Below are positions 43,148-51,223 of a DNA stretch of 64,000 nt, one piece after another. Below the pieces are notes generated by a model. It searched no databases, was not told the origin of the DNA, and saw only the letters and a program-made list of their open reading frames with translations. Source of the DNA: Arthrobacter antibioticus (GTDB lineage: Bacteria > Actinomycetota > Actinomycetes > Actinomycetales > Micrococcaceae); the NCBI RefSeq assembly GCF_030063205.1, contig NZ_JASISQ010000008.1, forward strand, positions 1 through 64,000. The letters run 5' to 3'. Position numbers and translations under genes: made by a program. Positions within the stretch are counted from its first letter, which is position 1, and the number at the start of each line of letters is the position of its first letter.

Positions 43148-44359
43148 TTGAGCAACTTCAACCAGCACGCAGCCACCTGGGCAGAGGACACCCAAGCCGT
43201 ACGGGGCGGCCTTGACCGCAGCAATTTTCAAGAAACCTCCGAAGCCCTCTTTTTAAACTCCGGCTTTGTGTATGAATCGGCGGAAGCCGCAGAAGCCGCT
43301 TTCACCGGCGAAACGGAGAGGTTTGTGTACTCCCGGTATGGGAACCCCTCAGTGGCCACCTTTCAGGAACGGCTGCGACTGTTGGAAGGTAAAGAAGCTT
43401 GCTTTGCGACGGCGTCGGGAATGTCTGCTGTATTTACCGCCTTGGGTGCATTACTGGCGGCCGGGGACCGCGTGGTTGCCTCACGCTCGCTCTTTGGCTC
43501 CTGCTTTGTCATCCTTAACGAACTGCTGCCGCGTTGGGGAGTGGAGACCGTGTTTGTTGACGGACCCGATTTGGATCAGTGGCGAACCGCCCTCTCGGTT
43601 CCCACAACAGCTGTGTTCTTTGAATCCCCCTCAAACCCCATGCAAGAAATCATCGATGTAGCGGCTGTGTGCGATCTTGCCCATGCAGCCGGTGCGCAGG
43701 TGGTGGCCGATAACGTGTTCGCCACTCCTCTCCTACAACGCTGCGGGGACTTTGGTGCTGACATTATTGTGTACTCGGGCACCAAACATATTGATGGCCA
43801 GGGCCGGGTATTGGGTGGCGCCATCTTGGGTACCAAGGAATTCATCCAGGGCCCCGTCAAAAACCTGATGCGCCACACCGGACCGGCATTATCTGCCTTC
43901 AACGCCTGGGTGTTGACGAAGGGGCTGGAGACTATGAGTTTGCGCGTTTCACATTCATGCAGGAGCGCGCTGGCATTGGGTGAGTTCTTGGAGTCTGCGC
44001 CAGCTGTCAGCCGTGTCCTCTACCCGCACCTGCCATCGCACCCACAGTTTGAACTAGCTAAAAAACAGATGAAAGCCGGCGGAACTGTCCTGACGTTTGA
44101 GCTGGCAGAACCTACTGTAGGCACCGCAAAAGATGCGGCCTTTTCGTTTTTGAATGCGTTGAAGATTATCGATATCTCCAACAATCTTGGCGACGCAAAG
44201 TCCCTGATTACCCATCCAGCAACAACCACTCACCGTGCCATGGGGCCCGATGCCCGCGCCGCTATCGGACTCAGCGATGGCCTTTTGCGCCTCTCCATTG
44301 GCCTGGAGGACGTTGACGATTTGCGCGCCGACGTGGCTCAGGCCCTGGCCGCCATTTGA
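43148..44359 (+). CDS. metZ: O-succinylhomoserine sulfhydrylase
   Basis: A 403-residue PLP enzyme of the Cys/Met metabolism family (cystathionine gamma-synthase fold) that makes homocysteine from O-acyl-homoserine and sulfide. YSGTKHIDGQGRVLGG contains the PLP lysine K213. FVYSRYGNPSV and ATASGMSAVFTAL are the substrate and PLP loops. The N-terminus (AVRGGLDRSNFQETSEALFLNSGFVY) and the GQGRVLGGAILG segment are typical of MetZ rather than MetB/MetC. TTG at 43148 is the start, with AAGGA seven bases upstream. It ends the SAM-riboswitch operon. Confidence 0.88.
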   Translation: MSNFNQHAATWAEDTQAVRGGLDRSNFQETSEALFLNSGFVYESAEAAEAAFTGETERFVYSRYGNPSVATFQERLRLLEGKEACFATASGMSAVFTALGALLAAGDRVVASRSLFGSCFVILNELLPRWGVETVFVDGPDLDQWRTALSVPTTAVFFESPSNPMQEIIDVAAVCDLAHAAGAQVVADNVFATPLLQRCGDFGADIIVYSGTKHIDGQGRVLGGAILGTKEFIQGPVKNLMRHTGPALSAFNAWVLTKGLETMSLRVSHSCRSALALGEFLESAPAVSRVLYPHLPSHPQFELAKKQMKAGGTVLTFELAEPTVGTAKDAAFSFLNALKIIDISNNLGDAKSLITHPATTTHRAMGPDARAAIGLSDGLLRLSIGLEDVDDLRADVAQALAAI

Positions 44360-44401
44360 ACGCTTAGGCCCTGGGCCACCACCAGCCGTGCAGAGCGCGG
44401 G

Positions 44402-45934
44402 CTAGTCCTGGAAGTACTCGATCTCAGCACCCACTGTGTTCAGCCGCTCGGCTAGGTCTTCATAGCCGCGTTCAATGACGTATATGTTGCGTAACTCGGA
44501 GGTGCCCTTCGCAGCGAGCATAGCCAGTAATATGCAGGCCGCAGGGCGCAGGGCCGGGGGACAGCCGATTTCTGCGGCGCGCCATGCGGTGGGTCCGGTG
44601 ATGTCAATCCGGTGTGGATCCAGCAGGCGGACACCTGCCCCCAAACGGTTCAACTCCGTCAAATAGATGGCCCGGCCCTCGTAGACCCAGTCATGGATCA
44701 AGGTGGTGCCCTCTGCGCAGGAAGCAATGACGGCAAAGAACGGTAGATTATCTATGTTCAGGCCGGGGAAGGGCATGGGGTGGATCTTATCCGGGGCGGC
44801 CACCAGATCAGAGGGCAAAGTGGTGATGTCTACTAGACGTGTTTTGCCGTTGCGAGCCATGTACTCGGCAGATTTCAGGTAGTGGAACCCCATCTGCTCC
44901 AGCACCTTCAGTTCGATTTCCATGAATTCGATGGGTACGCGCGTTACCGTCACCTTTGACTTTGTCACGATGCCGGCAGTAATCAGGCTCATGGCCTCGA
45001 TGGGGTCCTCAGAAGGTGCGTATTCAATATCAATATCAATCCGGGCCTTGCCGGTGATGGTCAACGTGGTGGAGCCAACGCCCTCAACTTGCACTCCCAA
45101 ACCCTGGAGATAAAAGCATAGATCCTGCACCATATAGTTGGGGCTGGCATTGCGGATGACTGTTTTGCTTTCCCGGTGGGCAGCCGCCATGATGGCATTT
45201 TCCGTCACTGTGTCACCCCGCTCGGTTAACACAAAGGTCCTGTCCTCGCTGTCACTGAACGGGGCCTGTACTTGGTAGAACCCGTCGTGGGCATTGACCG
45301 TGAGCCCAAACTCTCGAAGTGCCTGCATATGCGGTTCAACCGTGCGCGTGCCAAGGTCGCAGCCTCCGGCGTACGGGATACGGTAAGAGTTTTCTTCATC
45401 CAACAGCGGGCCCAGGAGCATGATGACACTGCGGGTGCGCTTCGCTGCTGCGATGTCCATAGAAGCCAAGTCCAGCATGGCGGGACGGCGGATTCGCAGG
45501 TCGTTGTCTTCCAGCCACGTGCATTCAACGCCGATGGAGGTCAGCAACTCAACAATACGGTTGACTTCTTCAATGCGTGCCAGGCGCCGCAACGTGGTGG
45601 TTCCTCGGTTGATTAGACTGGCACAGAGCAGGGCCACACCTGCATTCTTGCTGGTATTAACCTCAACACTGCCAGAGAGTTCACGTCCACCATGAACCCG
45701 CAGGTGTGTCACGGCGTTCTTGCTTGCCGCACCAACGTTAAAGAGATTTGCTTCCAGCAGCGTCTCCATTCGCTGGATCATTTTTAGACTCAAGTTCTGC
45801 TTGCCTTGTTCCATCCGGGCTACAGCACTTTGGCTAGTTCCCAGCTGGGTGGCCAGTTCCCCTTGGGTCCAGCCTTTTTCGGCTCGCGCATCTCGGAGCA
45901 ATACGCCAACGGTTTCTGCAGCCATTTGAGTCAT
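44402..45934 (-). CDS. XRE helix-turn-helix fused to MurA-like enolpyruvyltransferase
   Basis: A 510-residue fusion. Residues about 8-65 form an XRE DNA-binding domain (LLRDARAEKGWTQGELATQLGTSQSAVARMEQG). Residues about 75-510 match the EPSP/MurA inverse-barrel. K96-N97 in NTSKNAGV correspond to the MurA K22-N23, and GGCDLG places a cysteine (C192) where MurA has its loop C115. The region where MurA has DMQAQ is instead GLNIDNLPFF, so a catalytic Asp may be missing. It could be a PEP/UDP-GlcNAc-responsive regulator, an enzyme with a DNA-binding domain, or both. An AT-rich palindrome-like stretch overlaps its start. Confidence 0.85.
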   Translation of the reverse strand: MTQMAAETVGVLLRDARAEKGWTQGELATQLGTSQSAVARMEQGKQNLSLKMIQRMETLLEANLFNVGAASKNAVTHLRVHGGRELSGSVEVNTSKNAGVALLCASLINRGTTTLRRLARIEEVNRIVELLTSIGVECTWLEDNDLRIRRPAMLDLASMDIAAAKRTRSVIMLLGPLLDEENSYRIPYAGGCDLGTRTVEPHMQALREFGLTVNAHDGFYQVQAPFSDSEDRTFVLTERGDTVTENAIMAAAHRESKTVIRNASPNYMVQDLCFYLQGLGVQVEGVGSTTLTITGKARIDIDIEYAPSEDPIEAMSLITAGIVTKSKVTVTRVPIEFMEIELKVLEQMGFHYLKSAEYMARNGKTRLVDITTLPSDLVAAPDKIHPMPFPGLNIDNLPFFAVIASCAEGTTLIHDWVYEGRAIYLTELNRLGAGVRLLDPHRIDITGPTAWRAAEIGCPPALRPAACILLAMLAAKGTSELRNIYVIERGYEDLAERLNTVGAEIEYFQD

Positions 45935-46176
45935 TATACTTTTATATCATAGGGTGCATATTTCCAAGGAATCAGATGACCTTTGGGGCAGTTTCGGGAC
46001 AATTCTGGACGATTTTGGACGATTCACGCCAAATTATTCGTCAAATAACCGTTTCATGCGATAATTTCCATGGCCGGATCAGCCAGCCTCGCAGCATTCC
46101 TCCACGTTACCCCCTCTGGAGATTTTTAGCTGAAACGGCAGGCTTGCCCACGGCGAGGCTGCACCGTGTTGACGCT
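45935..46176. promoter_or_regulatory. Promoter region of the XRE-MurA-like gene
   Basis: On the minus strand a TATGAT/TATAAA run (45941-45951) lies directly upstream of the ATG at 45934. The stretch ATTATACTTTTATATCAT is a loose palindrome that could be an autoregulatory operator for the XRE domain. Further right, GGACGATT occurs twice (46007-46026). I see no terminator for the ykoC gene that ends at 46177. Confidence 0.45.
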
Positions 46177-46974
46177 TTAGCCCAGTACCGGATTCCATGT
46201 TCCCAGAACAAGTGCGGCACCCATCGACAGTGCCGCAATCGCTACTCCGCCGGCGGCCACCACCAGGTCCCTGCGGACGAAGACGGATTCCCGCGCCCAA
46301 GTCCGCGGTCCCGCTCCGAAGCCCTTTGCTTCCATGGTGACGGCAAGTCGCGAGGCACGCCGCACGGCCTGCACCAACAAGGCCATGGCCTGGCCCAGCT
46401 GTGATTCGATCCCGCGGAAGAAACCGGGCTCTCCGCCGACACCTCGTGCGCGCCTGGCCATACCGAGTGTTTGCCACTCAGCAACAAGCAGTCCGACCAG
46501 GCGCATGGCTGCCAATGCCCCCAGTACAAAGCGGTGCGGAAGGCGCAGCTTCTGCGCCAAGGCGTCGGCCAGATCCGTGGGATCGGTGGAGAAAAGGACA
46601 ATGATGCCAGGCAAAGCTACCGCCAAACCACGCAAGGCAATTGCCACACCGGCTTCCAAGGATCCGGAGGTAAAAGTGACTGGGCCGAAGGCGAGCAGCA
46701 GTTCCCCGGTTTTGGGCGCCAGCAACGCCGTGCCATACCCGCCCACAACGGCCGCAATGAGAATGGGCCAGCCGCGCAGCAAGAGCAGCCGGGCGCTCAC
46801 ACCGGCCAGCGGCAGCAAAGCACATTCGATCACCAGCGCAACCGTGGCCGAGACCCAGTCCACACTGATCAGCAGCACCACGGTCAGGAACATCCCCGCC
46901 CCCAGCTTCGCCAACGGGTTGATTTGCGCCAGCCAGGCCGCTGAGCGCTGGGTCTGGATAATCTGCGCGCTCAT
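46177..46974 (-). CDS. ykoC: ECF transporter T component (YkoC/EcfT-like)
   Basis: A 265-residue integral membrane coupling protein of energy-coupling-factor transporters. Four to six helices are predicted. The C-terminal cytoplasmic region has the basic coupling segments (MARRARGVGGEP, then AVRRASRLAVTMEAKGFG) that bind the ATPase dimer. It is the last gene of a unit that holds a double ATPase and a YkoE-type S component, so it should serve uptake of the thiamine precursor HMP or a related pyrimidine. Its start overlaps the stop of the ATPase gene. Confidence 0.88.
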   Translation of the reverse strand: MSAQIIQTQRSAAWLAQINPLAKLGAGMFLTVVLLISVDWVSATVALVIECALLPLAGVSARLLLLRGWPILIAAVVGGYGTALLAPKTGELLLAFGPVTFTSGSLEAGVAIALRGLAVALPGIIVLFSTDPTDLADALAQKLRLPHRFVLGALAAMRLVGLLVAEWQTLGMARRARGVGGEPGFFRGIESQLGQAMALLVQAVRRASRLAVTMEAKGFGAGPRTWARESVFVRRDLVVAAGGVAIAALSMGAALVLGTWNPVLG

Positions 46975-48545
46975 CGCCGCACCGGCTTCGTTAGCTCGTC
47001 TTTTGTGGCAGCAGGAGGGGCACTTTCAAACGGCTCAACGCCGGCCCCCAGTACCAGGCGGTCCCCGCCCAGGACGGCACTAAATGCGGCATCATGTGTC
47101 ACAGACACCACGGCAGTTCCTGCATCAAGTAATTCGCGCAGCAACGATGCCAGCTCCGCCCACGTGTTCGCATCCTGACCAAAAGTGGGCTCATCCAGCA
47201 CCAGGACTTGCGGACTGGCGGCCAGAACCGTCGCCACGGACAGTCGCCGTTTCTCGCCTCCAGAAAGAGTAAACGGATTCGCCTCCGCTAGATGCTCTAA
47301 CCGCAGCCGCACCAGTAGCTCGTCCACGGAATCTCCACCACGGCCCAGTAGTTTCGGGGCAAAAAGCAGCTCGTCCCGGACGCTGCCAGTAACGAACTGG
47401 TGCTCTGGTTCCTGAAAAACGGTGCCAATCCTGCTAATCAGTTCCTTGCCCCGCCACTTCACTGGGGATATTCCGGCCCCTCGTGCCAGCTCAGGTAAGG
47501 CTGTTAGCTCGCCACCAACAGCCGGCAGCAGTCCCGCCAACGTCAGTGCCAGAGTAGATTTTCCCGAACCGTTGGGTCCTGTCACGCTCAGGGCTTCCCC
47601 TGCCCGCACCAGCACGGATGGCACCACAGCGGCCGGCACCACAGGATGTTTGCGTCGACTTTTGGTGCGGGAAACAGCCAAATTGTGCGCTTCAAGGAGA
47701 AGTGGGGAGCCGCCGTCGTCCAGGGAATGCTGGAACTGCGGACGCGCGCGCGGCCGAACCGCTGGGATATGCCCAGGTACCCAAATCCCTGCACCGGCCA
47801 AAAGCTCCTTACTTTGCGCAAGAACCGTGGCGGGCGGGCCGTCAAAAAGGACGCCGCCAGGTTCACCGAGCCGTGTTGGGGCCAGCACCACGATCCGATC
47901 CACAACATCCAACCAGACCGACACCCGGTGCTCCACAACCACTAAGGTTGCCCCGGTTTCAGCCAAACTACGACTAACGGCGTCGCGCACCTCCACAACT
48001 CCCGCGGGATCCAAATTGGCTGTGGGCTCATCAAGTAACAACAAACCGGGGCGCATAGCCAGCATTCCGGCCAACCCCAGGCGCTGCTTTTGCCCACCGG
48101 AGAGGGCGGAACTGGAATGATCCAACGGTAGATCAAGACCAACAGATTCCAGCGCTGCATTGACCCGGCGCCAGATTTCATCCCGTGGGACTGCCAAGTT
48201 TTCCGCTCCAAAGGCAACGTCGTCACCAATACGCGAAAGGACCACCTGCGCATCCGGGTCCTGCTGCATGAGCCCTGCCCGGCCGCGGGATTCCACTGCG
48301 GGACGGCCATCTATGAGCAGTTCACCGATCTCATTCGCGTCCTCGTTCTCTCCCAGGACACCAGCCAAGGCGTGCAGCAAAGTGGACTTTCCGGCCCCGG
48401 AAGGCCCCAACAACAGGACCCGCTCACCCGGCTCGATCACCAGATCCAGTCCGTGCACGGCCCGGGCAGCGCGGCCGGAATGCTGCCAGCCCCAGCCCTT
48501 GGCATTCACTCGCGCCGGTGCTCCGCGGTTCTGCACACCAGCCAT
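46971..48545 (-). CDS. ykoD: ECF transporter ATPase, two fused ABC domains (YkoD-like)
   Basis: A 524-residue protein with two complete ABC ATPase modules: Walker A GPSGAGKST and signature LSGGQKQRLGL in the first, and GPNGSGKST with LSGGEKRRLSV in the second. Walker B LLLDEPTANLD and VLDEPTFGQD are also present. The tandem arrangement is that of YkoD/CbiO-like ECF ATPases. The ATG at 48545 (MAGVQNRGAP) starts two bases after the ykoE stop. The longer frame to 48695 overlaps ykoE and is not family-like. It drives transport with the T and S components next to it. Confidence 0.92.
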   Translation of the reverse strand: MAGVQNRGAPARVNAKGWGWQHSGRAARAVHGLDLVIEPGERVLLLGPSGAGKSTLLHALAGVLGENEDANEIGELLIDGRPAVESRGRAGLMQQDPDAQVVLSRIGDDVAFGAENLAVPRDEIWRRVNAALESVGLDLPLDHSSSALSGGQKQRLGLAGMLAMRPGLLLLDEPTANLDPAGVVEVRDAVSRSLAETGATLVVVEHRVSVWLDVVDRIVVLAPTRLGEPGGVLFDGPPATVLAQSKELLAGAGIWVPGHIPAVRPRARPQFQHSLDDGGSPLLLEAHNLAVSRTKSRRKHPVVPAAVVPSVLVRAGEALSVTGPNGSGKSTLALTLAGLLPAVGGELTALPELARGAGISPVKWRGKELISRIGTVFQEPEHQFVTGSVRDELLFAPKLLGRGGDSVDELLVRLRLEHLAEANPFTLSGGEKRRLSVATVLAASPQVLVLDEPTFGQDANTWAELASLLRELLDAGTAVVSVTHDAAFSAVLGGDRLVLGAGVEPFESAPPAATKDELTKPVRR

Positions 48546-48547
48546 GA

Positions 48548-49198
48548 CTAAACGGCCCGCTCTGTGGCAGCGCCCCGGGATGGCAGATTCGCCAGTGCAC
48601 CCGTGCGGGCTAGTCCGCGCACAGCCAGCCACGGCACCAGTCCGGCAATGAGCGCACCGGAGATCATGGAGAACAGAACGTAGACCAGCTTCCATTCAAT
48701 TGCCCAGGCGACGTTATAAATAAAGGCTCCGTTGACGCCCATGGCCAACCCAGCCAGCACCCCTGCCAATGCTGCTACGGGGAGGTTGAACTTGCGGTAG
48801 CGGAACAGTGCAAAGCCCAACTCGGCACCCAGGCCCTGGACCAGTCCGGAGATCAGTATAGTGAATCCAAAGTGTGTGCCCAGCAAACCCTCGACGGCTG
48901 CGGCAATGAGTTCGCAATACAAGGCGGCGCCCGGTTTGCGGATCACAAGCCCACCCAGGATGCCAGCGATCAACCAGCCGCCGCCGTACAGGGCCCCGGC
49001 GGGTGGAAAGGCAATCGAGAGTGCGCTGATCAACCCGTAGCCGGCGGACCAGAGCCAGAAAATAACACCCACGGCCACGCCCAGCACTGAGAGGACAACA
49101 ATATCCACTACACGCCACGTGCTCTTTTTGGCTGGTGCAGCGTTGTTAGGTGTGTTTTGATTTTGCCTGGCGTTTTCGCCCGCTAATGACTTGCTCAT
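48548..49198 (-). CDS. ykoE: ECF transporter S component (YkoE-like, thiamine precursor)
   Basis: A 216-residue membrane protein with six predicted helices after a polar N-terminus of about 30 residues. VDIVVLSVLGVAVGVIFWLWSAGYG, AFPPAGALYGGGWLIAGILGGLVIRKPGAA and ELIAAAVEGLLGTHFG match the YkoE family of ECF substrate-binding components. A TPP riboswitch lies directly upstream, which supports HMP or thiamine as the substrate. The ATG at 49198 follows AGGAGG at a four-base spacing, and that ribosome site can be hidden in a hairpin. The YkoF binding protein is not present. Confidence 0.9.
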   Translation of the reverse strand: MSKSLAGENARQNQNTPNNAAPAKKSTWRVVDIVVLSVLGVAVGVIFWLWSAGYGLISALSIAFPPAGALYGGGWLIAGILGGLVIRKPGAALYCELIAAAVEGLLGTHFGFTILISGLVQGLGAELGFALFRYRKFNLPVAALAGVLAGLAMGVNGAFIYNVAWAIEWKLVYVLFSMISGALIAGLVPWLAVRGLARTGALANLPSRGAATERAV

Positions 49199-49202
49199 GT
49201 TT

Positions 49203-49218
49203 CCTCCTTTTCAGGAGG
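49203..49218 (-). promoter_or_regulatory. Ribosome-site-sequestering hairpin of the TPP riboswitch
   Basis: On the transcript, CCTCCT-GAAA-AGGAGG forms a 6-bp stem closed by a GNRA-type tetraloop, and its 3' arm is the ykoE ribosome site. Its formation would block translation. It is the likely expression platform of the TPP riboswitch. Confidence 0.75.
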
Positions 49219-49257
49219 GGCGGTTGCGGCGGTATTTCCGCGCAGCCGAAGAGAACT

Positions 49258-49356
49258 CGACTTCCTTCGCCGGTACTAGCCGGGGCAGGTTCGAGGGTCT
49301 GCGGCGAACCGCACTCTCAGCGTCGATACCCGGGTCGGGTAGACGCTCCCCTGTCG
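49258..49356 (-). promoter_or_regulatory. TPP riboswitch (THI element)
   Basis: On the minus strand the aptamer has the conserved GCTGAGAG after the first arm, ACCCTCGAACCTG in the middle and GCTAGTACCGGCGAAGGAAG at the 3' end, closed by CGAC/GTCG (49353-49356 with 49258-49261). All invariant core segments are present. It should shut off ykoEDC when TPP is high. Confidence 0.93.
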
Positions 49357-49374
49357 TGTTTGAATTGCGGCTTC

Positions 49375-49404
49375 ATCATACCTCGCTCATGTAGAGAGGG
49401 ACAA
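49375..49404 (-). promoter_or_regulatory. Predicted promoter of the TPP riboswitch-ykoEDC transcript
   Basis: On the minus strand, TTGTCC (49404-49399) and TATGAT (49380-49375) are separated by 18 bases. The transcript would start about 15 bases before the aptamer. Confidence 0.6.
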
Positions 49405-49570
49405 TGCGTGAACCACGATGAAGTCACACGGCAGAAGCTCTGCGCATCGTAGTTGTGCGAACACGGATTCGCACAAACATGCAGCGGGCCCCTGTGGAGG
49501 GAAGGGAGCGGCTAGGCTAACATTAAGGTTTTGCCCGCCACGGGGCCCGAAAAGACTAAAGGAGTCCTTC

Positions 49571-49831
49571 ATGAACATCGTCTTCAAATTGCTTGGAACC
49601 GGAGTGAGCCTGGGTGCCGGGTTTGTGGCCAGCAAACTCGTTGATAAGGCTTGGGAAAAGAGCACTGGCAATAAGCCGCCCAAGGACGGAGCTGATCTAG
49701 AGAATAGTCTCCGTTCAGCGCTGACGTTTGCGCTGGTTTCTTCGGTTGTTGCAGCCATAATCCAGACACTGGCCAGCCGGACCACTCAAAAAGCGATAGC
49801 ACGGTTCAACAAACACCCAGAAGAGGTCTAG
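49571..49831 (+). CDS. DUF4235 family membrane protein
   Basis: An 86-residue protein. MNIVFKLLGTGVSLGAGFVASKLVDKAWEKSTGNKPP is the typical DUF4235 opening, and a second hydrophobic stretch (LTFALVSSVVAAIIQTLASR) follows. The function is unknown. The start at ATG 49571 has AAAGGAG seven bases upstream. The upstream frame to 49418 is not conserved. It converges on mrpG and is separated from it by a 25-bp hairpin. Confidence 0.9.
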   Translation: MNIVFKLLGTGVSLGAGFVASKLVDKAWEKSTGNKPPKDGADLENSLRSALTFALVSSVVAAIIQTLASRTTQKAIARFNKHPEEV

Positions 49832-49856
49832 GCGCCCGCGGCTCTCACCCCACGAC

Positions 49857-49917
49857 CGCGAGTTGCCACTTGTGGTGTCCAAAACCCAATTGTGGACACC
49901 ACAAGTGGCAACTCGCG
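49857..49917. terminator. 25-bp perfect hairpin between DUF4235 and mrpG
   Basis: 49857-49881 pairs perfectly with 49893-49917. A further outer pair CTCACCC (49844-49850)/GGGTGAG (49924-49930) extends it, the latter inside the mrpG coding end. It lies between convergent genes. Confidence 0.85.
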
Positions 49918-50280
49918 TTAGTTGGGTGAGGCGTCCTCGATCACGGCAGCCACAACCTCATCGAGTTCATCAACGCTGAGCAGTTCTGGACGTCGATACT
50001 TGGTACGGTATCCGGCGCGTCCCACCATGTGCGCTGATACCGGAACGGTAAGAAGTTGAAAGAGCCACGCGACAAGCAGGATCGGCGCCAGCACCCATAA
50101 ACGCAGTTGCAATCCCATGGCTGCAAGCATCAACAATAAACCTAAAACCTGTGGTTTCGTGGCAGCGTGCATGCGGCTCATCAGATCCGGGAATCTCAAC
50201 AGCCCGATGGCCGCTGCCAGACTCATGAGCGCACCAAGGAGCAGGCAGATGGCCGTGAGCACATCTAGAAAAGTGTTCAT
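49918..50280 (-). CDS. mrpG: Mrp Na+/H+ antiporter subunit G
   Basis: A 120-residue membrane protein with three predicted helices. FLDVLTAICLLLGALMSLAAAIGLLRFPDLMSRMHAATKPQVLGLLLML is the family-diagnostic region (MrpG/PhaG). The C-terminal tail is cytoplasmic and acidic. Subunit G is needed for a stable multi-subunit Na+(K+)/H+ antiporter. Its start overlaps the mrpF stop by four bases. Confidence 0.95.
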   Translation of the reverse strand: MNTFLDVLTAICLLLGALMSLAAAIGLLRFPDLMSRMHAATKPQVLGLLLMLAAMGLQLRLWVLAPILLVAWLFQLLTVPVSAHMVGRAGYRTKYRRPELLSVDELDEVVAAVIEDASPN

Positions 50281-50552
50281 GCATCCTCCTTTTTATGTCC
50301 CACGAATCGAGCCACAGTAACTGACCCTAAGAAGCCGATCACTGTTAGCACCACCAAGAGTGCCAGGTTGTCCATGTGCTTGTTCACAGCCATTTCCGTA
50401 GCCAGCGCAGCTCCAAAAATGGCCAGTAGAACATCTGCGGCAATGACCCTATCAAGCAGAGACGGCCCCTTGGCAATACGGTAGATAGTCCCAGCGCCAG
50501 CCAATGAGAGCACCACAGCGACGATTATTGCAATAATTTCCAGGACCGTCAT
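50277..50552 (-). CDS. mrpF: Mrp Na+/H+ antiporter subunit F
   Basis: A 91-residue membrane protein with three helices. KGPSLLDRVIAADVLLAIFGAALATEM is typical of MrpF, including the conserved PSxxDRVIAxD motif with an Asp in a helix. It stabilises the antiporter complex. It overlaps mrpE by one base and mrpG by four, which indicates coupled translation in one operon. Confidence 0.95.
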   Translation of the reverse strand: MTVLEIIAIIVAVVLSLAGAGTIYRIAKGPSLLDRVIAADVLLAIFGAALATEMAVNKHMDNLALLVVLTVIGFLGSVTVARFVGHKKEDA

Positions 50553-51223
50553 TATCCCTCACCTTCAGGTTTTTTCGTAGCCGTTGTGGCCTCTCGTCCG
50601 TGGGAATGGGCTTCGGCATCGGAGTGCTTCGCTAGTGCCCGGACGCGATCCGCGTGCGTAAGCATTAACTCCCCTGCCTTCTCCGATTTCAAGGCCGCGA
50701 GTTCAGCTTGGGTCCCCATGACACGGATTAGCCGGGCCTCGATATCCTGAATACCTGCACGGACCTGTTCAACACTTTCCGCCGTTGGTGCGTTCATCGC
50801 ATGAACATAAAGCGTCGCCGAACCTCTATCCACCTCAACCACCAATGAACCCGGAATCAGCGACAACACGTGCCCTACTGCCGTCATGAGCAGGTCCGAG
50901 GGGCTGCGCAAAGGCACCGCAATGACCGCATTGCGTATGCGTGGGCCCTTCATAACGGCCCAATACAGGACCTGAAAGCTGGCAATGGTGACCTGCTTGA
51001 GGAACCACAGCAAGAAAGTCACGGCACGCAGGACATTGAATCGGCCGCTCAATTCAATGGGTGGGAGATAGAACGCTTGGAAAACGACGAGCGATATCAG
51101 CGCACCAAAAAGAAGGTTCCCCGCACTGAAATCCTGCCACAGAGCACCCCACACCAGTACTAGCCAGATCAGCAGCGGCAGTTTTTGCACAAGATTCCAC
51201 TTCGGAGTCTTAGAGAGGTTCAT
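50552..51223 (-). CDS. mrpE: Mrp Na+/H+ antiporter subunit E
   Basis: A 223-residue protein. The membrane part includes LLIWLVLVWGALWQDFSAGNLLFG and FLLWFLKQVTIASFQVLYWAV, followed by the conserved VPLRSPSDLLMTAVGHVLSLIPGSLVVEVD. It is longer than typical MrpE (about 160 residues). The extra C-terminus (about 165-223) is hydrophilic with His, Glu and Lys (KHSDAEAHSHGREATT) and looks disordered. Its role in the complex is structural or assembly-related. Confidence 0.93.
   Translation of the reverse strand: MNLSKTPKWNLVQKLPLLIWLVLVWGALWQDFSAGNLLFGALISLVVFQAFYLPPIELSGRFNVLRAVTFLLWFLKQVTIASFQVLYWAVMKGPRIRNAVIAVPLRSPSDLLMTAVGHVLSLIPGSLVVEVDRGSATLYVHAMNAPTAESVEQVRAGIQDIEARLIRVMGTQAELAALKSEKAGELMLTHADRVRALAKHSDAEAHSHGREATTATKKPEGEG

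Noticed and set aside
46003-46040. GGACGATT direct repeats as a regulator binding array
   Set aside because: Only two imperfect copies exist, with no symmetry and no nearby start, too weak to claim.
49387-49785. 132-codon minus-strand frame opposite DUF4235
   Set aside because: The plus-strand DUF4235 gene has a ribosome site and family sequence, while this frame has neither.
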